Shown one piece after another: positions 7,418-16,001 of a DNA stretch of 38,184 nucleotides. The stretch's first letter is position 1. Every line of letters starts with the position of its first letter. A program made the position numbers and the translations under genes. Under the pieces are notes generated by a model. The model saw nothing but the letters and a program-made list of their open reading frames with translations, searched no databases and had not been told where the DNA came from. The stretch is from Halomonadaceae bacterium (lineage in GTDB: Bacteria; Pseudomonadota; Gammaproteobacteria; Pseudomonadales; Oleiphilaceae), in assembly GCA_007692645.1 (NCBI GenBank), contig REBR01000170.1:1-38184 (forward strand), read 5' to 3'.

Positions 7418-8446
7418 ATGCGGGTACTGGGAATTGAAACCTCCTGTGATGAGACGGGAGTGGCCGTCTATTGCTCCGAGGTCGGGCTATTGGCCCATGA
7501 TCTGTACAGCCAGGTGGCACAGCATGCGGATTATGGCGGGGTGGTGCCGGAGCTGGCTTCTCGGGACCATGTGCGCAAGTTGCTGCCACTGTGTGAAAAG
7601 GTGTTGGCGGAAGCGGGGCTGGCAAAGTCCGACCTGGACGCCATTGCCTATACGGCAGGGCCTGGCTTGATAGGTGCGCTGATGGTGGGCAGCACCACCG
7701 CCCATGGGCTGGGTCTGGCCCTGGGTATTCCAGTGCTGGGGGTGCACCATATGGAGGGGCACCTGCTGGCACCGATGCTGGAGCCGGACCCCCCGGCCTT
7801 TCCTTTTATTGCCTTGCTGGTCTCCGGAGGGCATACCCAGCTGGTGCAGGTGCAAGGCATTGGTGAGTATGTGCTGCTGGGTGAGTCTGTGGATGATGCC
7901 GCCGGGGAGGCCTTTGATAAAACGGCCAAAATGCTGGGTCTGGATTACCCCGGTGGTCCCCGTGTCGCGGCCCTGGCCCGGTCGGGGCAGCCCGGGCGCT
8001 TTGTTTTTCCCCGGCCCATGACCCATAAGCCGGGGCTTGATTTCAGCTTTAGCGGCCTGAAGACCTATACCGCCAATACCCTCAGGGATGCCCGTGCCGC
8101 CGGGGACGACAGCCAGCAGACCCGGGCGGATGTGGCCCTGGCCTTTGAGACGGCAGTGGCGGAGACCCTGGCAATCAAATGCAGGCGGGCCATGGCGGCT
8201 ACCGGTATTCGCCGCCTGATTGTCGCCGGCGGGGTCAGTGCCAATGTGGCTTTGCGGGAGCACCTGGAAAGTCTGATGGAGAAAGAGCAGGGGCGGGTTT
8301 ACTATGCCCGTCATGAATTCTGTACCGACAACGGGGCCATGATCGCCTATGCCGGTTGCCAGCGGTTATTAGCGGGCCAGCAGGACGGGGATGCCATGTT
8401 GGCGGTGCCCCGCTGGCCCATGGCGGAGTTGCCGCCAATTGCCTAG
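7418..8446 (+). CDS. tsaD: tRNA N6-adenosine threonylcarbamoyltransferase TsaD
   Basis: Transfers threonylcarbamoyl to A37 of ANN-decoding tRNAs (t6A), working in the cytoplasm with TsaB, TsaE and TsaC-made threonylcarbamoyl-AMP. 342 residues, near the usual 337-345. The Kae1/YgjD signature is intact: [18 protein letters not shown] at the start, HHMEGH with metal-binding H111 and H115, FSFSGLKT in the middle, and the late nucleotide-site segment [12 protein letters not shown], followed by [15 protein letters not shown] lies just upstream of the ATG. It is divergent from rpsU, a very old conserved pairing in gammaproteobacteria. Confidence 0.98.
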   Translation: MRVLGIETSCDETGVAVYCSEVGLLAHDLYSQVAQHADYGGVVPELASRDHVRKLLPLCEKVLAEAGLAKSDLDAIAYTAGPGLIGALMVGSTTAHGLGLALGIPVLGVHHMEGHLLAPMLEPDPPAFPFIALLVSGGHTQLVQVQGIGEYVLLGESVDDAAGEAFDKTAKMLGLDYPGGPRVAALARSGQPGRFVFPRPMTHKPGLDFSFSGLKTYTANTLRDARAAGDDSQQTRADVALAFETAVAETLAIKCRRAMAATGIRRLIVAGGVSANVALREHLESLMEKEQGRVYYARHEFCTDNGAMIAYAGCQRLLAGQQDGDAMLAVPRWPMAELPPIA

Positions 8447-8462
8447 GGTTTGCTCCCGGACA

Positions 8463-9044
8463 CTAGATGCCGTGTTCACGGCCCTGGGCCAGGCGGATCA
8501 GGTTTTCCCGGTGGCTGATCAGTATCAGGGCTGCAATGATCATAAACACAAAGGTCTGTTGCGGGTTAAGCCACCAGGCCACCAGGGGTGAGGCGATCAC
8601 TGTGGCAATGGAAGCCACTGAGCCAATGCGGGTATGGCGGGCCACCAGCAGCCAGATTAACGCCATTACCAGAATGGTGGCCGGTGCCAGTGCCAGGCCA
8701 GCCCCCAGGGTGGTGGCCACTCCCTTGCCGCCACGAAAGCCGCTGAACAGGGGCAACATATGGCCCAGTATGGCGAACAGGGCTACCAGGGCCTGGACCA
8801 GGGGTGGCGCTCCCAGCCATTGTGCCAGCAGTACCGGCAGGTAGCCTTTCAGGGCATCACCGGTTAGGGTCAGCAGTGCCGGACCGGGGCCGCTGATGCG
8901 GTACACATTGGTGGTGCCTGGGTTGCGGGAGCCATACAGGTGCGGCGGCGGGGCATTCAGCAGCAGGCAGACCCAGTTGGCAAACATGACCGAGCCTGCC
9001 AGGTAGCCACCGAGGCAGAGCAGGGCGAACAGCAAAAACTCCAT
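8463..9044 (-). CDS. plsY: Acyl-phosphate:glycerol-3-phosphate acyltransferase PlsY
   Basis: Integral membrane enzyme that acylates glycerol-3-phosphate from acyl-phosphate (made by PlsX), the first step of phospholipid synthesis. 193 residues with about five membrane segments. Conserved cytoplasmic motifs are present: GSRNPGTTNVYR, the loop GDALKGYLPV, and HMLPLFSGFRGGKGVATTLG. The start is set at ATG 9044 (MEFLLFALLCLGGYLAGS); the longer upstream frame adds 60 residues of non-membrane sequence that run into folB on the other strand. The ribosome site is weak (AGG). Convergent with tsaD and divergent from folB. Confidence 0.96.
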   Translation of the reverse strand: MEFLLFALLCLGGYLAGSVMFANWVCLLLNAPPPHLYGSRNPGTTNVYRISGPGPALLTLTGDALKGYLPVLLAQWLGAPPLVQALVALFAILGHMLPLFSGFRGGKGVATTLGAGLALAPATILVMALIWLLVARHTRIGSVASIATVIASPLVAWWLNPQQTFVFMIIAALILISHRENLIRLAQGREHGI

Positions 9045-9078
9045 GGGTAAGACCTGATCGTGTAAGTGAGATGACAGT

Positions 9079-9459
9079 ATGGACAGCGTATTGGTAGAAG
9101 GCCTAATTGTGAATGCCATTATTGGCGTTTTTGCCTGGGAGCGTGAGGTAGAGCAGGTCTTGCTGGCAGATCTGGCATTGAGCTGGGACAATCGCGTACC
9201 CGGTGCCTCGGATGATGTGACCAACGCCCTGGATTATTCCGTAGTGGCAGAACGGGTCACACAGGTGATCCGCAGTGGGCGATTCAAGCTGTTGGAGGCT
9301 GCTGCGGAAGCGGTAGCGGCTGACCTGCAGTCCACCCTGGGGGTCAAGTCCCTGACCCTGACCCTGCGCAAGCCGGGAGCGGTGGCAACCGCCCGGTCGG
9401 TGGGGGTACGCATCCAGCGTGGCCTGCCAGGGCTGTCAGCAAACCATGGGGAGGCCTGA
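9079..9459 (+). CDS. folB: Dihydroneopterin aldolase
   Basis: Cleaves 7,8-dihydroneopterin to 6-hydroxymethyl-7,8-dihydropterin and glycolaldehyde in folate synthesis; forms octamers. 126 residues. Family marks are IVNAIIGVFAWEREVEQ at the N-terminus (the catalytic region around the conserved Glu), ALDYSVVAERV, LLEAAAEAVAADL, and the C-terminal TLRKPGAVATARSVGVRI with the catalytic lysine. Its stop codon overlaps the folK ATG (TGATG), so the two are translationally coupled. FolB makes the substrate of FolK. Confidence 0.96.
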   Translation: MDSVLVEGLIVNAIIGVFAWEREVEQVLLADLALSWDNRVPGASDDVTNALDYSVVAERVTQVIRSGRFKLLEAAAEAVAADLQSTLGVKSLTLTLRKPGAVATARSVGVRIQRGLPGLSANHGEA

Positions 9460-9971
9460 TGGCACGTGTGTATCTTAGTATTGGCAGTAATGTGCAGCGG
9501 GAACAGCATGTGACCGTGGCGCTGGATGCACTGGCGGCGGCGTTTTCCCCCCTGAGCATTTCATCCGTGTATGACAGTGAGGCGGTGGGCTTTAACGGCC
9601 GTTCATTTCTGAATCTGGTGGTAGGGTTGGATACGGACTGGTCGGTGGCGGCCTTGTCAGACTGGCTCAAGGCCCTGGAGAACCGCCATGGCCGCCGTCG
9701 GGATGTACCCCGCTTCAGTCCCCGTACCCTGGATGTGGATATTCTGGCGGTGGATGATCAGGTTGGAACCCCGGCAGGGGTGGAGTTACCCCGGGGTGAA
9801 ATCCTGACCAATGCCTTTGTGTTGCGCCCCCTGGCGGAAATTGCCCCGCAACAGCGCCACCCGGTGGATGGCCGTAACTATGGCGAGCTGTGGCAGGCCT
9901 ATGACCGGCCACAGCAGCTGGAGCCTATAGTTTTCCATTGGCAGGGGCGGCAGATTTCGCCCCGTTCATGA
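9459..9971 (+). CDS. folK: HPPK-family pyrophosphokinase, first copy (coupled to folB)
   Basis: Member of the 6-hydroxymethyl-7,8-dihydropterin pyrophosphokinase family (ATP-dependent pyrophosphorylation of the pterin alcohol). 170 residues. It has the start VYLSIGSN and the metal-binding signature PRTLDVDIL with D92 and D94. It departs from the classical enzyme in using RFSPRTLDVDI where the canonical form has (R/H)WGPRTLDLDI, and it ends in an unusual tail. It overlaps folB by one base, which supports a role in the pterin step. A second, more canonical folK lies at 13445-13936. This copy may be a diverged isozyme or act on a related pterin. Confidence 0.85.
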   Translation: MARVYLSIGSNVQREQHVTVALDALAAAFSPLSISSVYDSEAVGFNGRSFLNLVVGLDTDWSVAALSDWLKALENRHGRRRDVPRFSPRTLDVDILAVDDQVGTPAGVELPRGEILTNAFVLRPLAEIAPQQRHPVDGRNYGELWQAYDRPQQLEPIVFHWQGRQISPRS

Positions 9972-9975
9972 CCGG

Positions 9976-9998
9976 CCCGGCAGCATCTTGCTGTCGGG
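9976..9998. terminator. Hairpin between convergent folK and pgi
   Basis: CCCGGCAGCA (9976-9985) pairs with TGCTGTCGGG (9989-9998), ten pairs with one wobble and a 3-base loop, in the 35-base gap between two converging genes. It lacks a clear T-run on either side. A bidirectional transcription barrier is likely. Confidence 0.5.
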
Positions 9999-10006
9999 TG
10001 TGCTGC

Positions 10007-11695
10007 TCAGTCAGGGTCGTGACAGCCAGAATCCCGCCGCCGGTAAAGCTCGATCAAACCGGCGGTGGAGCTGTCCAGGGCCTTGATGCGGCCGGCCTTG
10101 GGGAGGTCTGGTTGCAGCTGGCTGAGGATGTCCTTGCCCAGTTGCTTGCCCAGCTCCACCCCCCACTGATCAAATGAATCCAGATCCCATAACGCCCCCT
10201 GAACAAACACCTTGTGCTCATAAAGGGCAATCAGAGCCCCCAGGGTCTCCGGGGTGGTCTTATCAAACAGCAGGGTATTGCTGGGTTTGTTACCGGGTAT
10301 TGCCTTATGGGGAGCCAGGGCCTTGGCATCAGCAGGGGGCACGCCGGCATCCAGCATTTCTTTAAGGGCTTCGTCTTCGGTTTTACCGTGCATCAGAGCC
10401 TGGGTCTGGCTCAGGCCGTTGGCAAACAGGATACGGTGGTGATCCCCCACCGGGTTGTGGGTTTTCAGGGGCATGATGAAATCCGCCGGTGCCAGCCGGG
10501 TGCCCTGGTGTAACAACTGATGATAGGCATGTTGGCCGTTAGCCCCGACACCGCCCCAGATAATGGGGCCGGTCTGGTAATCCACTGCCTGGCCATCCAG
10601 GCGTACCCGTTTGCCGTTGCTTTCCATGTCCAGTTGCTGGATATGGGCAGGCAGACCCCGCAGGTAATGGTCATAGGGCAGAACGGCGTGGGTGTCGGCC
10701 CCGAAGAAGTTGCTATACCAGACCCCCAGCAGCCCCAGGATCACCGGCATGTTCTGTTCCAGGGGCGCGGTGCGGAAATGCCGGTCCATGTGCTGGGCCC
10801 CCGCCAGCAGGGCGCGGAAATTGTCCATGCCGATGGTCAGAGCAGTGGGCAGGCCAATGGCGGACCACAGGGAATAGCGACCCCCGACCCAGTCCCACAT
10901 GGGAAAGATGTTGTCCGCCTCAATGCCAAACTCCCGGGCCGCTGCATCGTTGGCGGTGACGGCGACAAAGTGTTTGCCAATGGTCTGCTCGCAGCCGCCA
11001 TTGTGGAGAAACCACTCCCTGGCCACCTTGGTGTTTTCCAGGGTTTCCTGGGTGCCAAAGGACTTTGACTGGATCAGGAACAGGGTGGTTTCCGGGTCGA
11101 TATGGCGCAGCACCTCGGTGATGTCTGAGCCGTCAATGTTGGCCACATAGTGGCAGTTCAGGCGGCCATGCCAATAGGGTTTGAGGGAGGCAGACACCAG
11201 TTTGGGGCCAAGAAAGGAGCCACCGATGCCAATGCTGACTACATCCGTAAAGGGTTTGTTGGAGAAGCCCCGCCACTGGGTGCTGCGAACCCGCCAGACG
11301 AAGGATTCCATCCGGTCCAGGGTCGCCTGCACCTGGGGCATGATGTTCTCCCCATCCACAGTAATGCTGGCATTGGCCGGGGCCCGCAGGGCAAAGTGCA
11401 GCGCCGGGCGCTGCTCCGTGGTGTTCACCTGCTCCCCGAGAAACAGGGACTCAATCCGCTGGGGTAGCTGGCGGCTTCGGGCCAGGGCAAACAGCTGCGC
11501 CAGGCTGTCATCCCTGACCCGGTTCTTGGAGTAATCCAGGGTCAGCCCGGCGGCGGTGAGGCTGAAGCGTGAGAAGCGGCCCGGGTCCTGATGGAACAGT
11601 TCCCGCATATGTACGTTGGCCATGTCCCTGGCGTGGGACGTTAAAGCCTGCCATTCCGTGTTGGCGGTCAGTGGCGGTAAGGATTCATAAGCCAC
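10007..11695 (-). CDS. pgi: Glucose-6-phosphate isomerase
   Basis: Interconverts glucose-6-phosphate and fructose-6-phosphate. 562 residues, slightly longer than E. coli (549). Characteristic segments are all present: [54 protein letters not shown], and the C-terminal signature [17 protein letters not shown]. The start is GTG with AGGGAGAG about five bases upstream; no competing ATG with a better site was found. It lies 17 bases after panC in a minus-strand run from pcnB, as in Pseudomonas except that panD is missing between the two genes. Confidence 0.97.
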   Translation of the reverse strand: MAYESLPPLTANTEWQALTSHARDMANVHMRELFHQDPGRFSRFSLTAAGLTLDYSKNRVRDDSLAQLFALARSRQLPQRIESLFLGEQVNTTEQRPALHFALRAPANASITVDGENIMPQVQATLDRMESFVWRVRSTQWRGFSNKPFTDVVSIGIGGSFLGPKLVSASLKPYWHGRLNCHYVANIDGSDITEVLRHIDPETTLFLIQSKSFGTQETLENTKVAREWFLHNGGCEQTIGKHFVAVTANDAAAREFGIEADNIFPMWDWVGGRYSLWSAIGLPTALTIGMDNFRALLAGAQHMDRHFRTAPLEQNMPVILGLLGVWYSNFFGADTHAVLPYDHYLRGLPAHIQQLDMESNGKRVRLDGQAVDYQTGPIIWGGVGANGQHAYHQLLHQGTRLAPADFIMPLKTHNPVGDHHRILFANGLSQTQALMHGKTEDEALKEMLDAGVPPADAKALAPHKAIPGNKPSNTLLFDKTTPETLGALIALYEHKVFVQGALWDLDSFDQWGVELGKQLGKDILSQLQPDLPKAGRIKALDSSTAGLIELYRRRDSGCHDPD

Positions 11696-11712
11696 GGCTG
11701 CTCTCCCTGCGG

Positions 11713-12579
11713 TTAGTGGTTGGAAGCGTCCTTGAGATCGACGCTGATGTTATCAATAAGGCGGGTGTTGCCCAGCCAGGCGGCGGCCAGCAGGGTGACC
11801 TGTAGATCGGTATACTCCGCCGGGGCCAGTGTCTGACTGTTGACGATGTTGAAGTAATCCGGTTTAAAGCCCTGCTCGGCCAGGCTGCGAACTGCCTGGT
11901 CCGTGAGGGCGGTGTAATCCCGCCGGCCCTTGCGGATATGCTCGGCGGTGGCTTCCAGCATCTGGTAGATGAGCACCGCCTTGCTGCGTTCCTGGGGGCT
12001 CAGGTAACGGTTGCGGGAGCTCATGGCTAGGCCGTCGGCTTCCCGGTAGGTGGGCATGCTTTCCACATGCACCGGCAGGCACAGATCCTGGGCCAGCTTG
12101 CGAATCACCGCCAGTTGCTGAAAGTCCTTTTCACCGAACACCGCCACATCCGGCTGTACGATATTGAATAGCAGGGTGACCACGGTGGCGACACCGGTAA
12201 AGTGTCCCGGCCGGTTCGCACCGCAGTGCAGTTCGGTGATCACCGGCACTGTGACCCGGGTATGTTGGTCCAGGCCATTGGGGTACATTTCCCGGGGGCT
12301 GGGAGCAAAAACCAGGTCATTGCCGGTTTCATTGAGCAGGCGCTGGTCTTCCGCCAGGGTGCGGGGGTAGCTGTCCAGATCTTCGTTGGCACCAAACTGC
12401 AGCGGGTTCACAAAAATGCTGGTTACCACAACATCAGCCTGTTGCCGTGCGGCTTTTACCAGGGCTAGGTGACCCTGGTGCAGGTTGCCCATGGTGGGCA
12501 CCAGGGCAATGCGGTGCCCCCGGTTGCGGTGGTGCTGCAGATAGGCTTTCAGTTCATTGATGGTATGTGTGGTTCTCAT
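11713..12579 (-). CDS. panC: Pantothenate synthetase (pantoate-beta-alanine ligase)
   Basis: Joins pantoate and beta-alanine with ATP to make pantothenate, the precursor of coenzyme A. 288 residues. The nucleotidylyl-transferase motif [10 protein letters not shown] gives H34 and H37. FVNPLQFG, the GEKDFQQL motif and SSRNRYLS near the C-terminal lid are the expected active-site segments. Its ATG overlaps the panB stop by four bases (ATGA), so the pair is translationally coupled and PanB feeds PanC directly. Beta-alanine would have to come from a panD or other source elsewhere. Confidence 0.98.
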   Translation of the reverse strand: MRTTHTINELKAYLQHHRNRGHRIALVPTMGNLHQGHLALVKAARQQADVVVTSIFVNPLQFGANEDLDSYPRTLAEDQRLLNETGNDLVFAPSPREMYPNGLDQHTRVTVPVITELHCGANRPGHFTGVATVVTLLFNIVQPDVAVFGEKDFQQLAVIRKLAQDLCLPVHVESMPTYREADGLAMSSRNRYLSPQERSKAVLIYQMLEATAEHIRKGRRDYTALTDQAVRSLAEQGFKPDYFNIVNSQTLAPAEYTDLQVTLLAAAWLGNTRLIDNISVDLKDASNH

Positions 12580-13370
12580 CCCTTGAATCCATGCTCTGGG
12601 GCGGGGAAATGACCGGCTTTCACAGCAGCTACATAGGCGGCGATGGCGCCGGCAATGGACCCTCCTTCCTGGAGGAAGTCCTTGACGAAGCGGGGCCTGC
12701 GCCCCGGTGTGATACCCAGCATATCGTGTAACACCAGCACTTGCCCATCAGTATCTGGGCCGGCACCGATACCAATGACCGGAGCCCTCACCGCTGCGGT
12801 GATTTTTTGCGCCAGGGAGCTTGGAACACACTCCAGCAGAATCACGTCAGCACCGGCCTGATCCAGGGCGCAGGCGGACTGGAGCATTTTTTCTGCAGCG
12901 GCTTCGTCCCGGCCCTGCACCTTGTAACCCCCCAGCTTGTGCACAAACTGAGGGGTCAGCCCCAGGTGGGCACAGGTGGGCACGCCCCGCTCACTCAGTG
13001 CGGCAATGCTGTCAGCCATCCACTCATCCCCTTCCAGCTTGACCATCTGGGCGCCGGCACGCATGAGTGTGGCGGCGCTCTCCAGAGCCTGGGGCAGGGT
13101 GGAGTAACTCATAAAGGGCATATCCACCATCAGCAGCGCCCCCTGGTTGCCAGCAGCAACGCCGCGGGTGTGGTAGACCATGTCCGCAAGGCTGACCGGT
13201 ACCGTGCTGCTTTGGCCCTGTAGCACCATGCCCAGTGAGTCACCTACCAGGATGACGTCAACGCCGCTGCTGCTGACGGTATGGGCAAAGGTGGCGTCGT
13301 AGGCGGTCAGGCAACTGAATTTCTCCTGGCGTTGTTTCATCTCAGCCAGGGTATGCAGGGTGACGGCCAT
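12576..13370 (-). CDS. panB: 3-methyl-2-oxobutanoate hydroxymethyltransferase
   Basis: Makes ketopantoate from alpha-ketoisovalerate and methylene-tetrahydrofolate. 264 residues, same as E. coli. The (beta/alpha)8-barrel motifs are intact: [12 protein letters not shown] with metal ligand D44, [28 protein letters not shown] and [22 protein letters not shown] strong AAGGAG site precedes the ATG. It needs a folate coenzyme, so its proximity to folK is metabolically sensible. Followed by panC with overlap; preceded by folK after 74 bases. Confidence 0.98.
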   Translation of the reverse strand: MAVTLHTLAEMKQRQEKFSCLTAYDATFAHTVSSSGVDVILVGDSLGMVLQGQSSTVPVSLADMVYHTRGVAAGNQGALLMVDMPFMSYSTLPQALESAATLMRAGAQMVKLEGDEWMADSIAALSERGVPTCAHLGLTPQFVHKLGGYKVQGRDEAAAEKMLQSACALDQAGADVILLECVPSSLAQKITAAVRAPVIGIGAGPDTDGQVLVLHDMLGITPGRRPRFVKDFLQEGGSIAGAIAAYVAAVKAGHFPAPEHGFKG

Positions 13371-13444
13371 GGTCTCTCCTTAATGTCGGGCTTTAGGCAA
13401 GGTTAAAGGCAGCTGCGGGGGCTGGCAACCATGAGTATCCCCGT

Positions 13445-13936
13445 TCAGAGCTGGGAAAGCACGGTAAGGCCGAAGTCCGGGCAGCGTTGCCGTAAATCCG
13501 CCAGGGCTGTACCGTCTGGCAGGGTTAGTGAGGGGTCCAGATCCAGCAGGGGCTGTAGCACAAAATCCCGCTGTGACAGCTGCGGGTGGGGCACCTGCAG
13601 GCGGGGCAGGTCAATGACTTGCCGGTCAAGCAGGATCAGGTCCAGATCAAGGGTGCGGGGGCCCCAGTGGCGCAGCCGTTGCCGGCCCTGGACCTGCTCA
13701 ATATGCTGCAACTGGTCCAGCAGATCCAGTGGCTCAAGCCCGGTGTCCAGGGCTGCGGCCATATTCAGAAAATCCGGTTGGTCCTGGGGGCCCTGGGGGC
13801 GGGAGCGGTACACCGGGGAGGCAGCAATCAACTGGCTCTGGGGCAGTTGCGCCAGAGCCCTGAGGGCATCCTGCAGTTGTAGCAGGGGGTCCCCTTGGTT
13901 GCTGCCCAGGCCGATGTAGGCCCGCACCGGGTTCAT
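13445..13936 (-). CDS. folK: 6-hydroxymethyl-7,8-dihydropterin pyrophosphokinase (HPPK), second copy
   Basis: Catalyses pyrophosphate transfer from ATP to 6-hydroxymethyl-dihydropterin, the substrate for FolP. 163 residues, near the 159 of E. coli. The canonical fingerprint is present: AYIGLGSNQGDP, SPVYRSRPQGPQDQPDFLN and HWGPRTLDLDLIL with Mg ligands D97 and D99. Its ATG overlaps the pcnB stop (ATGA), as in the E. coli and Pseudomonas pcnB-folK pairs. This is likely the main HPPK; a diverged copy sits beside folB at 9459-9971. Confidence 0.97.
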   Translation of the reverse strand: MNPVRAYIGLGSNQGDPLLQLQDALRALAQLPQSQLIAASPVYRSRPQGPQDQPDFLNMAAALDTGLEPLDLLDQLQHIEQVQGRQRLRHWGPRTLDLDLILLDRQVIDLPRLQVPHPQLSQRDFVLQPLLDLDPSLTLPDGTALADLRQRCPDFGLTVLSQL

Positions 13937-15297
13937 GTGGTGCGCGGGCTGCGACGGCGGCGTTTACGGGGCTTGCTGGCCGGGGCCATAGACTTGATCA
14001 GCTGGCGGCGCTGTTCTTCGTCGGCGTCCTGGTAACGGGTCCACCAGTCCCCCAGATTGTCGCAGTCTTCCCCGGCATTTTCCCGCACCAGCAGGAAGTC
14101 ATAGGCGGCCCGGAAGCGGGGGTGTTCCAGTAACAGGTCGGCGCGGTTGCCCTGGCGCTTGGGCAGGCGCACCTGCAGTTCCCAGAGTTCCTTCATGGGC
14201 ACGGCAAAGCGTTTCGGGATGGCAATGGACTGACTCTGGCGGGCCTGCACTTCACCAGCGGCCAGGTGCAGTGCCTGGTAGTTGGGCTCCCCCCGGTCCA
14301 GGTGGCGGCGCCAGTTAACCCGCAGGGCTGGCCACAGCAGTGCGGCGAACAGGAAATAGGGGGTAATGGGTTTGTTTTCCCGTACCCGGCGGTCGGTGTT
14401 GGCCAGGGCCTGGCGAATCACTTCGTCAGACTCGCCTTCTTCAAGGGCGCTGTCGGTATCCGGGAACAGGGGGGCAAACAGGTCGTATTCCTGCAGCAGC
14501 TGGTAGGTGGCTTCACCCTGGCCGGCGGTAAACAGTTTGAGGATTTCCTCAAACAGCCGGGCGGGGGGGATATCTTTCAGCAGGTGGGCCTGCTCATGGA
14601 TGGGGGCGGCGGTGTCTGGAGCAATCTCAAAGTCCAGTTTTACCGCAAAACGAATGGCCCGCAGCATGCGTACCGGGTCTTCCCGGTAACGGGTGACCGG
14701 GTCGCCGATGAGGCGCAGTTGCCGGTCTTTCAGGTCGGCCACACCCTGGGCGTAATCATGCACGGTAAAGTCGCGGATGTCGTAATACAGCGCGTTGACG
14801 GTGAAGTCCCGGCGCAGAGCGTCTTCTTCCTGGTTGCCATAGACGTTATCCCGCAGCAGCCGGCCCTGATCGTTCACGCTGTGGCTCTGTTTCTGCTTGG
14901 CGTCTTCCGGGTTGCCCCTGAAAGTGGTGACCTCAATCATCTCCCGGCCGAACAACACGTGCACCAGGCGAAAACGACGACCGATCAGGCGTGAGTTACG
15001 AAACAGCTCATGCACCTCTTCCGGTGTCGCATTGGTGGCAATGTCATAGTCTTTGGGTGACAGGCCCAGCAGCAGGTCACGCACGCCGCCACCCACCAGA
15101 TAGGCATCAAAGCCGGCTTTGTTTAAGCGGTGCAAAACCTTTTTGGCCGGCTCGCTGATACCCTGGCGAGAGATACTGTGATGGTCCCTGGGGATCACCT
15201 GGTAACGGGTAGTCTCGGGGGTGTCTTGGGCGCCGCGTACCATCTGGATGACCTGTTGCAGCAGGGCAGAGAGCCCGTGTATGAACTTCGCTAACAT
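13933..15297 (-). CDS. pcnB: Poly(A) polymerase I
   Basis: Adds poly(A) tails to RNA 3' ends, marking them for decay by the degradosome; also influences plasmid copy number through antisense RNAs. 454 residues (E. coli 465). The class II nucleotidyltransferase core is visible: AYLVGGGVRDLLLG followed by KDYDIAT with the catalytic DxD, then RRFRLVHVLFG and the RRDFTVNALYYD signature. The C-terminus is basic (KPRKRRRRSPRTT), as in other poly(A) polymerases, and separates it from CCA-adding enzymes. The ATG at 15297 has no strong ribosome site; E. coli pcnB is also poorly initiated. First gene of pcnB-folK-panB-panC-pgi. Confidence 0.95.
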   Translation of the reverse strand: MLAKFIHGLSALLQQVIQMVRGAQDTPETTRYQVIPRDHHSISRQGISEPAKKVLHRLNKAGFDAYLVGGGVRDLLLGLSPKDYDIATNATPEEVHELFRNSRLIGRRFRLVHVLFGREMIEVTTFRGNPEDAKQKQSHSVNDQGRLLRDNVYGNQEEDALRRDFTVNALYYDIRDFTVHDYAQGVADLKDRQLRLIGDPVTRYREDPVRMLRAIRFAVKLDFEIAPDTAAPIHEQAHLLKDIPPARLFEEILKLFTAGQGEATYQLLQEYDLFAPLFPDTDSALEEGESDEVIRQALANTDRRVRENKPITPYFLFAALLWPALRVNWRRHLDRGEPNYQALHLAAGEVQARQSQSIAIPKRFAVPMKELWELQVRLPKRQGNRADLLLEHPRFRAAYDFLLVRENAGEDCDNLGDWWTRYQDADEEQRRQLIKSMAPASKPRKRRRRSPRTT

Positions 15298-15410
15298 GAG
15301 TTCGTTGGTTGTCCTGAGTCAATAAATCCGGCAAGTTTAACTGTTTCCGCCGGCGATGGCGAACCGGACTACAGTGGCGGGGTTTATGGGGCGATAAAGG
15401 CAGGAAGTCT

Positions 15411-15451
15411 GGAAATGAAAACGGGGCAGACCGTCAGACGATCTGCCCCGT
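15411..15451 (-). terminator. Intrinsic terminator of the CrcZ-like RNA
   Basis: On the minus strand ACGGGGCAGA pairs with TCTGCCCCGT over ten perfect pairs (15442-15451 with 15421-15430), with an inner CGTC/GACG stem in the loop. It is followed by TTTCATTTCC, a U-rich tail. Orientation fits a transcript coming from the cbrB side and stopping before pcnB. Confidence 0.8.
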
Positions 15452-15818
15452 AAAATCACGAGACGCTTTATTGTTTTTGGTGGTTGCTGTCTTGTTCTTA
15501 TTGGCTTAGCCCTCCTCAGGGCGACCCCCTTGCGGGAGATTTGGCGGCCGGAGCGCTTTGAAGACCGGGAGCGGTAGAACGTTGAGCGACTGCTTCATGG
15601 TGTATCTAAGCTGCCTTAGCGGCAGTTCTTGGAAAGATAAACCACAGTTACTCGTTTGGATCCGCTAAAAAGCCCTGTTCTCAAAACACTCAGTTCGCCG
15701 GCATCCTGTTATTGTTTTTATGGCTGGATGCTTAATGCAGCTTATTGTTGTTATTTTAGTACTGCTGACGTTGCTGCCGTTATTGTTTTTATCTGGCAGA
15801 CAATCTTCTTCTTGTTAC
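15411..15818 (-). ncRNA. crcZ: CrcZ-like regulatory RNA (Hfq/Crc-sequestering)
   Basis: An RNA of about 400 nt, between cbrB and pcnB as in Pseudomonas (CrcZ of P. aeruginosa is about 407 nt). It starts about 12 bases after a -24/-12 promoter and ends at an intrinsic terminator. The minus strand carries at least six A-rich motifs of the AAN-repeat type bound by Hfq/Crc: AACAAGAAGAAG (15805-15816), ATAAAAACAATAA (15780-15792, repeated exactly at 15709-15721), CTAAAATAACAACAATAA (15742-15759), CCAATAAGAACAAG (15491-15504) and CCAAAAACAATAA (15468-15480). They lie in single-stranded-looking stretches between small hairpins (15509-15522, 15611-15625). In Pseudomonas this RNA titrates Hfq/Crc off catabolic mRNAs when preferred carbon runs out. 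The homology call rests on synteny, motifs and promoter, not on an alignment. Confidence 0.85.
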
Positions 15819-15828
15819 TGCTTAAGAT

Positions 15829-15844
15829 TGCAGAAGCCGTGCCA
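15829..15844 (-). promoter_or_regulatory. Sigma-54 (-24/-12) promoter of the CrcZ-like RNA
   Basis: The minus strand reads TGGCACGGCTTCTGCA, with GG and GC separated by exactly ten bases and the full TGGCACG upper element. Start is predicted near 15818. The neighbouring cbrB encodes a sigma-54 activator, which fits. Confidence 0.85.
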
Positions 15845-15871
15845 GAAAAAATGTAGCGAGGAAAAACAGAA

Positions 15872-15981
15872 GGTTACGGAAATGAAATCTGTGACTGGTC
15901 CTTGGGGGCCACTGAGAACTGTTACCTAAACTGGTCAGATTGGGCCTCTTTGTTCCTTGGGGTAACACTAGGTAACGTTAC
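15872..15981. promoter_or_regulatory. Probable CbrB upstream activating sequences
   Basis: GTTAC/GTAAC elements cluster 30-140 bases upstream of the sigma-54 promoter: GTTAC at 15873-15877, TGTTAC at 15920-15925, GGTAAC at 15961-15966 and again at 15971-15976 (ten bases apart, one helical turn), the latter inside the perfect palindrome GTAACGTTAC (15972-15981). Half-sites of this kind are, as I recall, described for CbrB in Pseudomonas; the exact spacing reported there is not reproduced here. Confidence 0.6.
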
Positions 15982-16001
15982 TTGCCCAAGGCACTACACT
16001 G

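Larger units (their letters stand above)
15298..16001. other. 704-base gap between cbrB and pcnB: regulatory RNA locus
   Basis: No protein gene is supported; plus-strand frames here are the antisense of the RNA described below. From right to left it holds GTTAC/GTAAC elements (15872-15981), a sigma-54 promoter (15829-15844), a CrcZ-like RNA (about 15818-15411) and, at 15298-15410, the pcnB upstream region, where I see no strong promoter. Confidence 0.85.

Noticed and set aside
15656-15929. Plus-strand reading frames in the cbrB-pcnB gap rich in leucine and tyrosine
   Set aside because: They are the antisense of the A-rich motifs of the CrcZ-like RNA (TTATTGTTTTT reads as hydrophobic codons) and have no ribosome site or family match.
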